Below are positions 16,723-25,596 of a DNA stretch of 64,000 nucleotides, piece after piece. The translations under genes were made by a program, and so were the position numbers. The notes beneath the pieces are model-generated. The model did not search any database, had not been told where the DNA came from, and saw only the letters and a list, made by a program, of their open reading frames with translations. The DNA comes from WJJR01 sp964440935 (GTDB taxonomy: Bacteria; Zixibacteria; MSB-5A5; WJJR01). The stretch covers positions 36,698 to 100,697 of the forward strand of contig CAYTTY010000011.1 of assembly GCA_964440935.1 (NCBI GenBank). Reading direction: 5' to 3'. Within the stretch, counting starts at the first letter, position 1. Every line of letters begins with the position of its first letter.

Positions 16723-19176
16723 ATGGCGGATTTCAGCACGGGATTGACCAGATCGTTGACCAGCCGACTCCTTCTCTGGAGTGTTGGGGTTGTGGTCGTA
16801 TTGTGTCTGGTGGCATCGGCTTCCGCGCAGACCCGACCCATTGCTGAGGTCACGGTTGAGGGTAACCGGATCGCCGACGAGCAGCTCATTCGCAACGTCA
16901 GCGGCCTGAAGGTCGGCGAGCAGCTGTCCCGCGAATCGATCCAGCAGGCAATCCACAATGTCTATGGCTTGGGCCTCTTCTCCGACGTCCGCGTGGTGGG
17001 GGAGGATAGCGAAGACGGCGCCCGCGTCATCATCGAGGTGACCGAGCTGCCGCGGCTGGATAAGATTCATTTCCAGGGTAACAAGGAAGTCAAAGAGAAG
17101 GACTTCGAGTTGACGTTGCGAAAGGGCCAAACGATCAGCCCGCATGCTCTCGCCGAAGCCGAACGGCAAATCCGTGCGACCTACCAGGAAAAGGGTTTCT
17201 TCCTTGTCGAAGTTGAAGCCGAGTTGCAGCCCACGCCGGTCACCGGTGAGACGGATGTTGTGTTTGCCATCGAGGAGAACAAGCCCGTGGTGGTCGAAGA
17301 GCTGATCTTCGAGGGCAATCAGCAGCTTGATGACGGCGAACTCGCAGGTGCCGTGGACAACACACCGCGCGGGATTTTCAAGAAGATTTTCGGGGGCGGC
17401 AAGTTCAACCGTGAGAAGTACGCCGAAGACAAGATCGCAATCATTGACCGTTACAAAGAAAAGGGCTTCCTCGATGCCATTCTGGTGTCGGATACGATCA
17501 TTCTGAACGAGGAGAAGACGGCGGTCACACTTCGCTATGTCGTCGACGAAGGACCCCGTTACTACTTCGGCACAACGACATTTTCCGGGGACCTGGAGAC
17601 CTTCACCGAAGAGCAACTGCGCAAGGTTCTGACGTACGGGGCCAATGATGTCTTCAATCAGGAGAAGTACGAAGAGTCGATCGGCAATATCTATACGGCG
17701 TACCAGGAAGAGGGATACCTGTACGCCCGGGTGATCGACGAAACCAAGACGGTCGACACGACGGTCAATATCACCTACGAGATTTCCGAGGGTGTTCCGG
17801 CCCATGTACGACGCATTGAGATTACCGGGAATGTGAAGACGAAGGACAAGGTCATTCGCCGCGAGTTGGCGATATTCCCCGGGCAGACTTTTCGGCGCTC
17901 GCGGCTGATGCGATCGCTGCAAAACGTAATGCGACTGAACTACTTCGCAAACGTGTTACCGGACTACAAGGTGTTGCCGGATGGACGGGTCGATCTGGAA
18001 TTTGCCGTCGAGGAGAAACCGACGGGCCAGATTCAGGTAGGCGGCGGGTATTCGGGACAGGACAAGTTCGTTGGCACCGTGTCGCTCGGTATCCCCAACC
18101 TGTTCGGCAACGGGCAGGAAGCGAATCTGTCGGTCGACTACGGTGCCCGTCGGCAATCGTACTCGTTTGGATTCACGGAGCCGTGGTTCCTCGACACGCC
18201 GACCAGTGTGGGATTCGATGTGTACGATCTTGACCGCACGTGGGATGACGCTCGGGTGACGGGCACGAACGATTACACGGAGCAACGGACCGGTTTCGGG
18301 CTCCGATTGGGACGCCGGTTGCGCTGGCCAGATGATTACTTCCGCGTGTACTGGCGGTACAGCTTCGAACGGCAGTCGTTTACGGACTTCACCGATGCCT
18401 ACATCCAGGATACGGACATCAGCGAGCAGTCCAAGCTCAACAACTTCGATTGGCCGCTGAGTTCATCGGCGACGGCGATCACGATTTCACGCGACACGCG
18501 CGATCTTCCCGAGTTCGCTACGAGCGGCACCCGGAGTGCCTATGAAGTCGAATTCACCGGCGGTATCCTCGGCGGTGATTGGGCGTTTACGCGCCACTTT
18601 GTCACCCATGCGCGCTACCACAATGTCTGGAAAGGTTTCACCTTCGCGCCCGTATTCAAGCTGGGTGTTCTCCAGGGTGCGTCGCAGTTCAATTCCATTC
18701 CGGAATCGGAGTTGTTCTATGCCGGTGGTATTCGCTCGGATGGCATGATCCGCGGGTACGACGATGGCGATATACGCGCGCGGTTAAACGATTCGACGAT
18801 CACCGGACACATTCCGGGATTGGTCTCGGGTGACTTGGTGTCCCAGTTGGTCCGCAACGACGGCACTCGGCGGTATTTCGCCACCACCATTGAAGGCGGT
18901 CGGGCGGTCGGTATCCTGAATGCCGAACTGACATTCCCGATCGCGTCGCAGCAAATCTACGGCTTGTTGTTTTTTGACGCCGGCAACGTGTGGCTGAACG
19001 CCACCGATCTGGCGCCGTTTGATTTGTATACATCGTACGGCTTCGGATTCCGGTTGGCGGTGCCGGGTATGGGGACCTTAGGATTTGATTTCGGCATACC
19101 GCTGCGAGCCATTCCGGAATTGGGGATCTCAAAAGGCAAACTGAAACCCCACTTCCAATTTGGTGGGACATTCTAA
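16723..19176 (+). CDS. bamA: Outer membrane protein assembly factor BamA (Omp85)
   Basis: An 817-residue protein with a signal peptide (LLLWSVGVVVVLCLVASASAQ, cleaved near residue 36). Five POTRA repeats follow (about 38-435, with motifs such as RIADEQLIRNVSGLKVGEQL and KGFFLVEVEAELQ). The rest is a C-terminal 16-strand beta-barrel ending in phenylalanine (PHFQFGGTF), the usual signature for barrel insertion. It inserts other barrel proteins into the outer membrane. ATG 16723 is chosen because it opens directly into the signal peptide. Upstream in-frame sequence overlaps rplU in another frame. It is followed by the periplasmic chaperone gene and lpxD, a common envelope order. Confidence 0.95.
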   Translation: MADFSTGLTRSLTSRLLLWSVGVVVVLCLVASASAQTRPIAEVTVEGNRIADEQLIRNVSGLKVGEQLSRESIQQAIHNVYGLGLFSDVRVVGEDSEDGARVIIEVTELPRLDKIHFQGNKEVKEKDFELTLRKGQTISPHALAEAERQIRATYQEKGFFLVEVEAELQPTPVTGETDVVFAIEENKPVVVEELIFEGNQQLDDGELAGAVDNTPRGIFKKIFGGGKFNREKYAEDKIAIIDRYKEKGFLDAILVSDTIILNEEKTAVTLRYVVDEGPRYYFGTTTFSGDLETFTEEQLRKVLTYGANDVFNQEKYEESIGNIYTAYQEEGYLYARVIDETKTVDTTVNITYEISEGVPAHVRRIEITGNVKTKDKVIRRELAIFPGQTFRRSRLMRSLQNVMRLNYFANVLPDYKVLPDGRVDLEFAVEEKPTGQIQVGGGYSGQDKFVGTVSLGIPNLFGNGQEANLSVDYGARRQSYSFGFTEPWFLDTPTSVGFDVYDLDRTWDDARVTGTNDYTEQRTGFGLRLGRRLRWPDDYFRVYWRYSFERQSFTDFTDAYIQDTDISEQSKLNNFDWPLSSSATAITISRDTRDLPEFATSGTRSAYEVEFTGGILGGDWAFTRHFVTHARYHNVWKGFTFAPVFKLGVLQGASQFNSIPESELFYAGGIRSDGMIRGYDDGDIRARLNDSTITGHIPGLVSGDLVSQLVRNDGTRRYFATTIEGGRAVGILNAELTFPIASQQIYGLLFFDAGNVWLNATDLAPFDLYTSYGFGFRLAVPGMGTLGFDFGIPLRAIPELGISKGKLKPHFQFGGTF

Positions 19177-19226
19177 CCGTGCTAATGATAGTGTCATCGC
19201 GTTGCGATCGACAAAAGGGGACCAAT

Positions 19227-19793
19227 ATGACAACCACTCGCTTTTCATCATGGGTCATGGTGCTTGGCATGATCGTGGGCGTGTGCATGGTGTTTGCGCC
19301 CCAGCAGGCCGCCGCACAATCGGGCAAAATCGGCTGGGTCGATTTGGATCGCATTCTGCAGGAGTACGAAGAGTTCAAAGAGGCGGAGAACCTGTTCCAG
19401 AAGGATGCCCTCCTGTGGGAAGCCGAGTTCGACAGCCTTCAGAATGAGTATTTTACGAAGCTCGAGGAATATCGCAAACAGCGCTTATTGCTCTCCGAAG
19501 CGTCCCGCAAAGAACGCGAAGAAGAACTCGCACTGATGGAGCAGAATCTGTTCGAAACGAAGACGCGTTTCGAGGCCGATGCGGAACGACGGCGGGCCGA
19601 ACTGACCGCGCCAATTCTAAAGAAGATTCAGGATGTGGTGCAGCGCGTGGCGGTCGAAGAGGACTTCGATTACGTGCTGAACTCGTCGCAGATCTACACG
19701 ACACCGGTGGGTATTCAGTTCAGCCCGATCATGTACGCCAAGGACCGTTTGGACCTGACCGACCGGGTCTTCGAGGAACTCTCTAAGCTCTAA
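19227..19793 (+). CDS. OmpH/Skp-family periplasmic chaperone
   Basis: A 188-residue protein with signal peptide (WVMVLGMIVGVCMVFAPQQAAAQ, cleavage near residue 31). A short beta segment (GKIGWVDLDRILQEYEEF) is followed by a long charged coiled coil (about 50-135), as in the tentacles of Skp. It should carry unfolded outer-membrane proteins to BamA, encoded 50 bases upstream. AGGGGA precedes ATG 19227. The stop overlaps the lpxD start (TAATG). Confidence 0.88.
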   Translation: MTTTRFSSWVMVLGMIVGVCMVFAPQQAAAQSGKIGWVDLDRILQEYEEFKEAENLFQKDALLWEAEFDSLQNEYFTKLEEYRKQRLLLSEASRKEREEELALMEQNLFETKTRFEADAERRRAELTAPILKKIQDVVQRVAVEEDFDYVLNSSQIYTTPVGIQFSPIMYAKDRLDLTDRVFEELSKL

Positions 19794-20866
19794 TGAGTCA
19801 TACTGCCGGCGATCTGGCCGGGCGCCTGGGCGCCCGGCTCGATGGCACCGGTGATGTCGCCATCACCGGTGTCGCGGGGATTGAAACGGCCTCAGTGGGC
19901 GATCTGACATTTCTGGCGAATCCCAAGTACATTCCCTATCTGAAAAGCACATCCGCATCGGCCATCATTGTCCCGCCGGCCGGGGACAAATTCCGGTACA
20001 CGTCCAATGATGTGCGTGACGGTGTGGTGCTGCTCATTCACGACAATCCGTACTTTGCGTTCTTGCAGGCGCTGACGTTGTATCATCCGCCACCCCCCCC
20101 CCCGGCGCCGGGGATCGACCCGACGGCAACCATCGGCAAACGGGTGTCGTTGGCCGACGGCGTCCATGTTGGTCCTCACTGCACGATTGAAGATGATGTC
20201 ACCATTGGCGACGGGACATTGATCCTGGCCAACTCATTCGTCGGGACCGATTCTGTCATCGGATCGGAATGCACGATCGGCCCGTTGGTGACCATCCTCC
20301 ATGGATCGACACTGGGGAATCGTGTGCGCCTGCATCCCGGTACGGTGATCGGTTCCGATGGGTTCGGGTATGCACCGAAGGATGGGCATCACCACAAGAT
20401 TCCGCAGGTGGGCGGTGTGACCATCGGTGATGATGTCGAGATTGGCGCCGGTTGCACGATCGATCGCGCGACGATGGGCCAAACATTGATCGGACGCGGT
20501 ACGAAGATCGACAACCTGGTTCAGATTGCACACAATGTGCAGATTGGTGAGGACTGCATCATTGTCTCACAAGTCGGTATTTCCGGATCGACAAGGCTCG
20601 GCAATCGCGTGACGGTCGCCGGACAGGTGGGCATTATCGGCCATCTGACGATTGGTGACGACGTGATCATCGCGGCACAATCGGGAGTGGCCAAGGACAT
20701 TCCCGATGGGGCGTTCTATTTCGGCTCACCGGCCGTTGACGCACGGCGCCAGAAGCGTATCCTGGCTGCGGTCAATTCACTTCCCAATACCCTCAAGACC
20801 ATCCGCCAACTGGAAAAGCGCATTGCGGAACTGGAACAGCAGTCACAGCAGGATACAGCGCTGTAG
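19793..20866 (+). CDS. lpxD: UDP-3-O-acylglucosamine N-acyltransferase
   Basis: A 357-residue hexapeptide-repeat acyltransferase that adds the second acyl chain in lipid A synthesis, showing that the cell makes lipopolysaccharide. An N-terminal uridine-binding domain (about 1-100) is joined by a proline stretch (HPPPPPPAPG) to a left-handed beta-helix with many [LIV]-G-x4 units. DGFGYAPKDGHHHKIPQVG and NLVQIAHNV carry the expected catalytic and acyl-binding histidines. The proline linker is encoded by a run of 11 C bases. Start overlaps the chaperone stop. Confidence 0.95.
   Translation: MSHTAGDLAGRLGARLDGTGDVAITGVAGIETASVGDLTFLANPKYIPYLKSTSASAIIVPPAGDKFRYTSNDVRDGVVLLIHDNPYFAFLQALTLYHPPPPPPAPGIDPTATIGKRVSLADGVHVGPHCTIEDDVTIGDGTLILANSFVGTDSVIGSECTIGPLVTILHGSTLGNRVRLHPGTVIGSDGFGYAPKDGHHHKIPQVGGVTIGDDVEIGAGCTIDRATMGQTLIGRGTKIDNLVQIAHNVQIGEDCIIVSQVGISGSTRLGNRVTVAGQVGIIGHLTIGDDVIIAAQSGVAKDIPDGAFYFGSPAVDARRQKRILAAVNSLPNTLKTIRQLEKRIAELEQQSQQDTAL
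20093..20103 (+). repeat. 11-base poly-C tract inside lpxD
   Basis: Eleven consecutive C bases encode part of the polyproline linker of LpxD. A tract of this length is prone to slippage, and one base gained or lost would truncate the acyltransferase. The frame is intact in this assembly. Confidence 0.85.
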
Positions 20867-20890
20867 CGCGAATCAGACAACACGATTGAG

Positions 20891-20970
20891 GTGTAGTCCG
20901 GCCGCCTCGGCCGGACGGAGGTGCGGACCCTTCGATTCCACTCAGGGCAAGCGAGGCGCCCGCCCTACAC
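20891..20970. repeat. Palindromic intergenic repeat bounded by GTGTAG...CTACAC
   Basis: The segment opens with GTGTAG and closes with CTACAC. It contains the strong hairpin TCCGGCCGcctCGGCCGGA near its left end. It sits just after lpxD and could also end that transcript. A partly similar GTAGGGTCGCACGG...GCGCCCGCC string occurs at 56765-56793. Confidence 0.5.
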
Positions 20971-20990
20971 GTTTGTGTGCCACCGGCCAT

Positions 20991-21033
20991 TGGGCGTGTT
21001 GAAATACCCACATCCATGTCGCGTAGGTGCGGC
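20991..21033 (+). mobile_element. Truncated left end of an E1-family element
   Basis: TGGGCGTGTTGAAATACCCA, followed by TGTCGCGTAGGTGCGGC, matches the left 45 or so bases of the complete E1 copy at 5541. The match ends exactly where the E2 element (21034) begins, as though E2 had inserted into it. Confidence 0.6.
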
Positions 21034-21190
21034 TATAGCGATTGTCAGAAGGACTGTCCGATTCCAGGGTGCCGTCATGCGCCCTCGCGTGACGGCTATC
21101 TCCCGTACCGACGAGGCGTCACCCGAGAGCGGGTGACGCTACATATGACCACCATGTTCGCTTCAAACGGACAATACTTCTGACGATCGG
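21034..21190. mobile_element. MITE-like element, family E2, copy a
   Basis: Imperfect terminal inverted repeats of 23 bases (19 matching by hand count) lie at 21038-21060 (GCGATTGTCAGAAGGACTGT then CCG) and, inverted, at 21168-21190. The left end is further extended by TATA. The interior carries the double-hairpin repeat P (21071-21139). A second copy with better-preserved ends is at 56658-56837 but has a different palindrome inside. There is no open reading frame of note. Confidence 0.6.
21071..21139 (-). repeat. Double-hairpin repeat P, copy 1
   Basis: On the minus strand this reads GCGTCACCCG-loop-CGGGTGACGC, about 20 variable bases with GGGAGATAGC, then GCCGTCACGCGAGGGCGCAT closing with GACGGC. 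Both halves are hairpins. Copies 2 and 3 lie at 56566-56634 (same 69-base length) and 56885-56989. Confidence 0.7.
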
Positions 21191-21203
21191 CCATTTATGC
21201 CGC

Positions 21204-22106
21204 CTACGATTGTGACGCCTTCCAGGAGACAAAGTACAGATCAACATCATCAAGGAAGCTGTGGTGCCGTGGTGTCCAACCAAGCACTTGATTCGCCTTG
21301 CTGGCCTCGATTTGTTGATCAACGGCCAACGCTTCGGCGAACGCCCCCATCTTTTTCGCTGCCTCCTCGGTAGGGACATACTGGATGCTGCCTTTGTATC
21401 CGGCGACCCGTGCGACGGCTTCGACCATCTCACGCATTTGCGTACGCGAATCATCGGTGATGTTAAACGTCTCGCCGCGTAACCCCTGTTCAGCGGCTCG
21501 GAGATACGCATCGGCGAGATCATCGACTTGGACCATGGCCCACCGATTGTGGCCGTCGCCGATGACGCTGAAGCTGTCGTCGTTGAGCGCACCGTTAAAC
21601 CACGCGCCGGTCAATCCTCCTTGCTTGCCGTAGACACACCCGGGACGAATCACGATGCCGTTGACATTAGATGCCTGCAACACGGTGTCTTCCACAGCAG
21701 GACGCCAGGTCACGAGCTGAATGGGATTGAGCGGTGAGTCCTCATTGACAGTCTTGTCTCCGGTGTTGCCGTAAACCCAGATGCCACTTGTGTAGATAAG
21801 GGTCTTTGGGGTGGAACCGGATGACGCGGACGCAATCAACGTATCAACGGTCTGTTTATCGAGTGCCACTGAATCGGCTTGGTAATCGACGGCTGCGTGA
21901 ATCAGGATATCACATTGGTCGGCCGTGCTGCGGTAACTGCCGGGATCCTGCATCGCGCCGATGACCGGTTGAATTTCCTGCCGCGCAAGTATGGCGGCTT
22001 TCTGATCACTGCGGGTCAGTCCGAAGACACGGTGTCCTGCGCGGCGGACGGCCTGCGCCACTTCGAATCCGATGTAGCCGGTGGCTCCGGTAATGAACAC
22101 GTTCAT
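21204..22106 (-). CDS. NAD-dependent epimerase/dehydratase family protein (atypical SDR)
   Basis: A 300-residue extended-type short-chain dehydrogenase with an N-terminal NAD(P) motif (FITGATGYIG, residues 4-13) and the conserved core ILIHAAVDY. LIYTSGIWVYG occupies the catalytic strand, but the usual YxxxK pair is replaced (WRPAVEDTVL), as in several uncharacterised epimerase-like subgroups, so the reaction is uncertain. It is the last gene of the minus-strand aromatic-catabolism unit, 21 bases after the aldehyde dehydrogenase. GGAGGA precedes ATG 22106. Confidence 0.75.
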   Translation of the reverse strand: MNVFITGATGYIGFEVAQAVRRAGHRVFGLTRSDQKAAILARQEIQPVIGAMQDPGSYRSTADQCDILIHAAVDYQADSVALDKQTVDTLIASASSGSTPKTLIYTSGIWVYGNTGDKTVNEDSPLNPIQLVTWRPAVEDTVLQASNVNGIVIRPGCVYGKQGGLTGAWFNGALNDDSFSVIGDGHNRWAMVQVDDLADAYLRAAEQGLRGETFNITDDSRTQMREMVEAVARVAGYKGSIQYVPTEEAAKKMGAFAEALAVDQQIEASKANQVLGWTPRHHSFLDDVDLYFVSWKASQS

Positions 22107-22127
22107 CGATCGTCTTCCTCCTTCGTT

Positions 22128-23567
22128 CTAGTAGACAAGTAACCGTGGTTCGGTCATTTCGTTCATGGCGTATTGGATCCCCTCACGGCCGTAACCGGAC
22201 GCTTTGATGCCGCCGTAGGGCATGCTGTCGACACGGAAGCCGGGAACGTTGTTGATCATGACGCCGCCGACTTCGAGTTGGTCGTGGGCGGCCTTGACGT
22301 GAGCAAAGCTGTTGGTAAAGACACCGGCCTGGAGTCCATACTCACTGCCATTGCAACGTGCGATTCCCTCGTCGAAATCGCGAACCTTCTCGACGATTGC
22401 CACCGGGCCGAACACTTCGTCGCGGCAGACGCGCATATCTGGTGTTGTGTTGGTGAGCAGTGTCGGCGCGTAGATGTGGTGTTGCTCATCGGTGATGCGG
22501 CCACCACAGATGAGGTTGGCGCCATTGGCGACTGCTTCATCGACCCAATCGCGAATCCGGTACAGGTGCGTCTCATCGATGATCGGCCCGACCGTGATGC
22601 CTTCGACGCCCGGGTCGCCGGCCGTGACTCCGGAAATGGCCCTTTGAAACATATCAACAAAGCGGTCGAATACCGATTCGACCACGTAGATGCGCTGTGT
22701 CGATATGCAGACCTGCCCGGCATAGATAAATGAACCGGTTGCGATTGTCTTCACAGCCGACTCCAGGTCGGCTGATTCATCGACAATCACCGCGGCATTA
22801 CCGCCCATTTCGAGCGTCACCCTCTTGCGCCCGGCGATGCTCTTAAGGTGCCAGCCCACCGCCGCGCTGCCGGTGAACGACAGCATGGCGATGCGCGGAT
22901 CGGTCACCAGAGTCTCTGCAACGTCGTTAGGACAGACCAGTGCATTGAACGCGCCCGATGGGTAATCGAGTTGTTCCATCAATCCGGCCAGTGCCAACGT
23001 CACCAGCGGTGCCTGCGGTGCGGGCTTGACAATCACCGAGCAACCAACTGCCAACGCCGGAGCGACTTTATGCAACACGAGGTTGAGTGGAAAATTGAAC
23101 GGCGTGATGCAGGTGATGATCCCGATCGGGAATCGCTTGGTGAAGGCGGTCTTGCCTTCGCCGGCGGCGAAATCGATGGGCACTGTTTCACCGGTGAATC
23201 GCACCGCTTCGGCAGCAGCGGTGCGAATCGTAATCAGGCAGCGGTCGATTTCATTGCGGGCGTATCCAATCGGCTTCCCTGCTTCTTTCACGATGAGATC
23301 GACGAAAGCATCACGCTTGGCATCCAGCAGAGCCGCCAGGCGTTCGAGCCGTTCGGCGCGTTGTCCTGCCGACCAGCTCTTCAGTTCCACAAAGCCCGCT
23401 ATCGCGGCCACAATGGCATCCTCAACATGCGCAGATGTTGCCAATGGAAGAGATGCGAGCTTGGTGCCATGGTATTTATCCCGCACATCGAGTGCACCGT
23501 CGCGGTCACCAACCCATTGACCGGCAATGTAGTTGTTCGTTTTCAGCACCTCTGTATAGGAGTTCAT
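22128..23567 (-). CDS. NAD(P)-dependent aldehyde dehydrogenase
   Basis: A 479-residue member of the aldehyde dehydrogenase superfamily. It shows the cofactor region (ITPFNFPLNLVLHKVAPALAVGCSVIVKPAPQAP), the general base region (VTLEMGGNAAVIV) and the nucleophilic Cys287 (YAGQVCISTQR). It resembles the lactaldehyde/glyceraldehyde-3-phosphate/succinate-semialdehyde branch. Placement inside an aromatic-degradation operon suggests an aromatic or semialdehyde substrate, but the sequence alone does not fix it. ATG 23567 has GAGGT close upstream. Confidence 0.88.
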   Translation of the reverse strand: MNSYTEVLKTNNYIAGQWVGDRDGALDVRDKYHGTKLASLPLATSAHVEDAIVAAIAGFVELKSWSAGQRAERLERLAALLDAKRDAFVDLIVKEAGKPIGYARNEIDRCLITIRTAAAEAVRFTGETVPIDFAAGEGKTAFTKRFPIGIITCITPFNFPLNLVLHKVAPALAVGCSVIVKPAPQAPLVTLALAGLMEQLDYPSGAFNALVCPNDVAETLVTDPRIAMLSFTGSAAVGWHLKSIAGRKRVTLEMGGNAAVIVDESADLESAVKTIATGSFIYAGQVCISTQRIYVVESVFDRFVDMFQRAISGVTAGDPGVEGITVGPIIDETHLYRIRDWVDEAVANGANLICGGRITDEQHHIYAPTLLTNTTPDMRVCRDEVFGPVAIVEKVRDFDEGIARCNGSEYGLQAGVFTNSFAHVKAAHDQLEVGGVMINNVPGFRVDSMPYGGIKASGYGREGIQYAMNEMTEPRLLVY

Positions 23568-23679
23568 GACAACCTCATGAATTGATGCAGGGTCTGTGTC
23601 ATTCGTGGGTTTCTATGATGCATGATTTACGGCCTGGTTGCCAGTCTCGGTGACGTGAAAAATGACTCATGCGGCAGGG

Positions 23680-24918
23680 CTAATACTGCATCCCGTCGGA
23701 ATCCGCTGGGCCGAGCTGCGGCCCATACGGTGCTTTGTCGAGCCACTTGCCGGCCTTCTTGTAGACCGGAGATGCGATGGCGGCCGCGCGGCGGCGCAGA
23801 CGACGCGCGAGAGTTGGAGCGGTCAAGTGGTGCAAGGCGACATTCGAGGCGGCACGGTTACGTAACGCCGCGTTACGACGCGAATACGCGAAGTGATCGA
23901 CAGCAGCAATCGCATCATTGTCGTTTTCCGTGTTGAGGGCCTTGTCCACTGCACGCGCTGCGAGATACGCATCCGGGACGCCGGAATTCAACCCACGGGC
24001 GCCGAATGGTGCAAAGACATGGGCCGCTTCACCGGCCAGGAGAATGCGACGGTGCGGATCGGTGAATGACTTCGCGACCGCCTGGCGAAAGATATAAGTC
24101 GAGACCCACGTGATCCGGTCGGCGTAGTCGGCACGAATGACGCTGGGCAACCACCGCCGTGCCCCCTCCTCACCGCTGAATTCCTCGGGATCATCGGTCG
24201 GATGGCACTGCAAATCGATGCGCCAGTGGCCGGCGAACGGGACATACAGAACATTGCGTCCTTCGACTGCCGGGTGCTCGTAATGGAAAATGCGCTCAAC
24301 TGGCAGGGGATTGGACCGATCTTCGGCAACATCGACAATCACAAACGCATTCGACGTCTGCGGTCCCTCAAGACGCAACCCCGAACTCTGCCTCACCGCG
24401 GAGCGGGCACCATCAGCGGCGATCACATAGCGCGCGGTCATTTGCTTGCCGTCGGCGGTTTGCAGCATGACGCCCTGCGCATCGGCTCTCGTCCCAACGA
24501 CCGGCGTATTCCACATAAACGCGACACCGTCTTCTTTGCATGCTCTCAATAATAATTGTTCGGTGACAACTTGCGGCAAACTGGTGGCGGATGGGAGTTC
24601 GTTTCCAGGTGGCGGCGGATAGGTGCGTCGAAACACCTCTTCTCCGCGATACAGCGTGCGTTTGGTGCGCCAGAGCAGACCGTGGCTGTTCAATTCATAG
24701 CCGAGTCCGGGACGGATTCGTTCGAGCACCTGCATCGTGGTCTTGTGAATGAAAATGGCGCGGCTGCCAGGGCGCACACGGTCGATTTCCCCCTGTTCGA
24801 TGAGTGTGACGTCGCGTCCGAATGATCGCAGTGCGAGGGCGGCGGTCATACCCACCGGACCGGCGCCAACGACGATGATGTCGCGGTCGATCACGCGGTC
24901 GATTCCATTAATGTGCAA
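23680..24918 (-). CDS. FAD-dependent aromatic monooxygenase (PHBH/phenol hydroxylase fold)
   Basis: A 412-residue group A flavoprotein monooxygenase. The FAD Rossmann motif IIVVGAGPVGMTAALALRSF lies near residues 14-33. The mid-chain DG motif YVIAADGARSAVRQ and the late FAD motif RRILLAGEAAHVFAPFGARGLNSG (with GEAAH where GDAAH is usual) follow. Such enzymes hydroxylate phenolic rings with NAD(P)H and O2. Within this operon it may supply the dihydroxylated ring for the cupin dioxygenase. The start used is TTG 24918. A GTG eight codons later is possible. No reductase partner is required by this class. Confidence 0.83.
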   Translation of the reverse strand: MHINGIDRVIDRDIIVVGAGPVGMTAALALRSFGRDVTLIEQGEIDRVRPGSRAIFIHKTTMQVLERIRPGLGYELNSHGLLWRTKRTLYRGEEVFRRTYPPPPGNELPSATSLPQVVTEQLLLRACKEDGVAFMWNTPVVGTRADAQGVMLQTADGKQMTARYVIAADGARSAVRQSSGLRLEGPQTSNAFVIVDVAEDRSNPLPVERIFHYEHPAVEGRNVLYVPFAGHWRIDLQCHPTDDPEEFSGEEGARRWLPSVIRADYADRITWVSTYIFRQAVAKSFTDPHRRILLAGEAAHVFAPFGARGLNSGVPDAYLAARAVDKALNTENDNDAIAAVDHFAYSRRNAALRNRAASNVALHHLTAPTLARRLRRRAAAIASPVYKKAGKWLDKAPYGPQLGPADSDGMQY

Positions 24919-24945
24919 TGCGTTAAGAGAGTAATCGACATCGTG

Positions 24946-25596
24946 CTACTCAGAGGACGACAGTGTTTTGCGTACGTCATCGGGATCGGTGCTGGCAGGC
25001 CGTTTGAAAGTCATAATATCGGTGGTGCGACACCACTCGGGCCCGCCCATCCGTCCAACCAGTTTCAACGCGTCTGATTTCGGACGGTTCCCGTCGAGAT
25101 ACGAGTCATCGACATGGATACGCACGACGCGTCCGATGACCATCGAATTGGAACGCATGTCGACACTGCCCAACTCGATGATGTGCAGCAAGCGGCACTC
25201 GAGTGCGGCCGGTGATTGGGCAACACGCTTCGGTTTGACGACTTCCGACGGCGCACCGTCGATGCCCAACGCTTCCCATTCGTTGACTTCAGGTCCGAAA
25301 TCAGCACTGGTGGCATTGGCCAGCGCCGCCAACTCTTCGGTCACCATGGAAATCACGAATTCGCTGGTTTCACGGATGTTGCGTAACGTGTCCTTGTTGA
25401 CACCCTTGCGACTGCCGGGGCCGATGGCGACCGTTGGCGGTGAAAACGAAAACGCATTGAAAAACGAAAACGGTGCGAGATTCGGTTGCCCGTTGGCGCC
25501 GAGTGTCGACACCCACGCGATCGGACGCGGGTAGACCAACCCGTTGATAAGGGCATTCAAGCCCTGGCGGTCGAGTTCATTCGGATCAAATATCAT
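24946..25596 (-). CDS. Flavin reductase-like / FMN-binding split-barrel protein
   Basis: A 216-residue protein of the DIM6/NTAB flavin reductase-like family. Typical motifs are NALINGLVYPRPIAWVST at the start, NLAPFSFFNAFSFSPPTVAIG in the middle, and KDTLRNIRETSEFVISMV. The fold binds FMN. Family members act as flavin reductases or as oxidoreductases of unknown substrate. It overlaps the previous gene by four bases (ATGA) and lies between a FAH-family hydrolase and the flavoprotein monooxygenase, so a supporting role in aromatic catabolism is likely. Confidence 0.8.
   Translation of the reverse strand: MIFDPNELDRQGLNALINGLVYPRPIAWVSTLGANGQPNLAPFSFFNAFSFSPPTVAIGPGSRKGVNKDTLRNIRETSEFVISMVTEELAALANATSADFGPEVNEWEALGIDGAPSEVVKPKRVAQSPAALECRLLHIIELGSVDMRSNSMVIGRVVRIHVDDSYLDGNRPKSDALKLVGRMGGPEWCRTTDIMTFKRPASTDPDDVRKTLSSSE

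Noticed and set aside
20867..21203. CRISPR array
   Set aside because: Repeats are palindromic units of different kinds without regular spacers and without cas genes.
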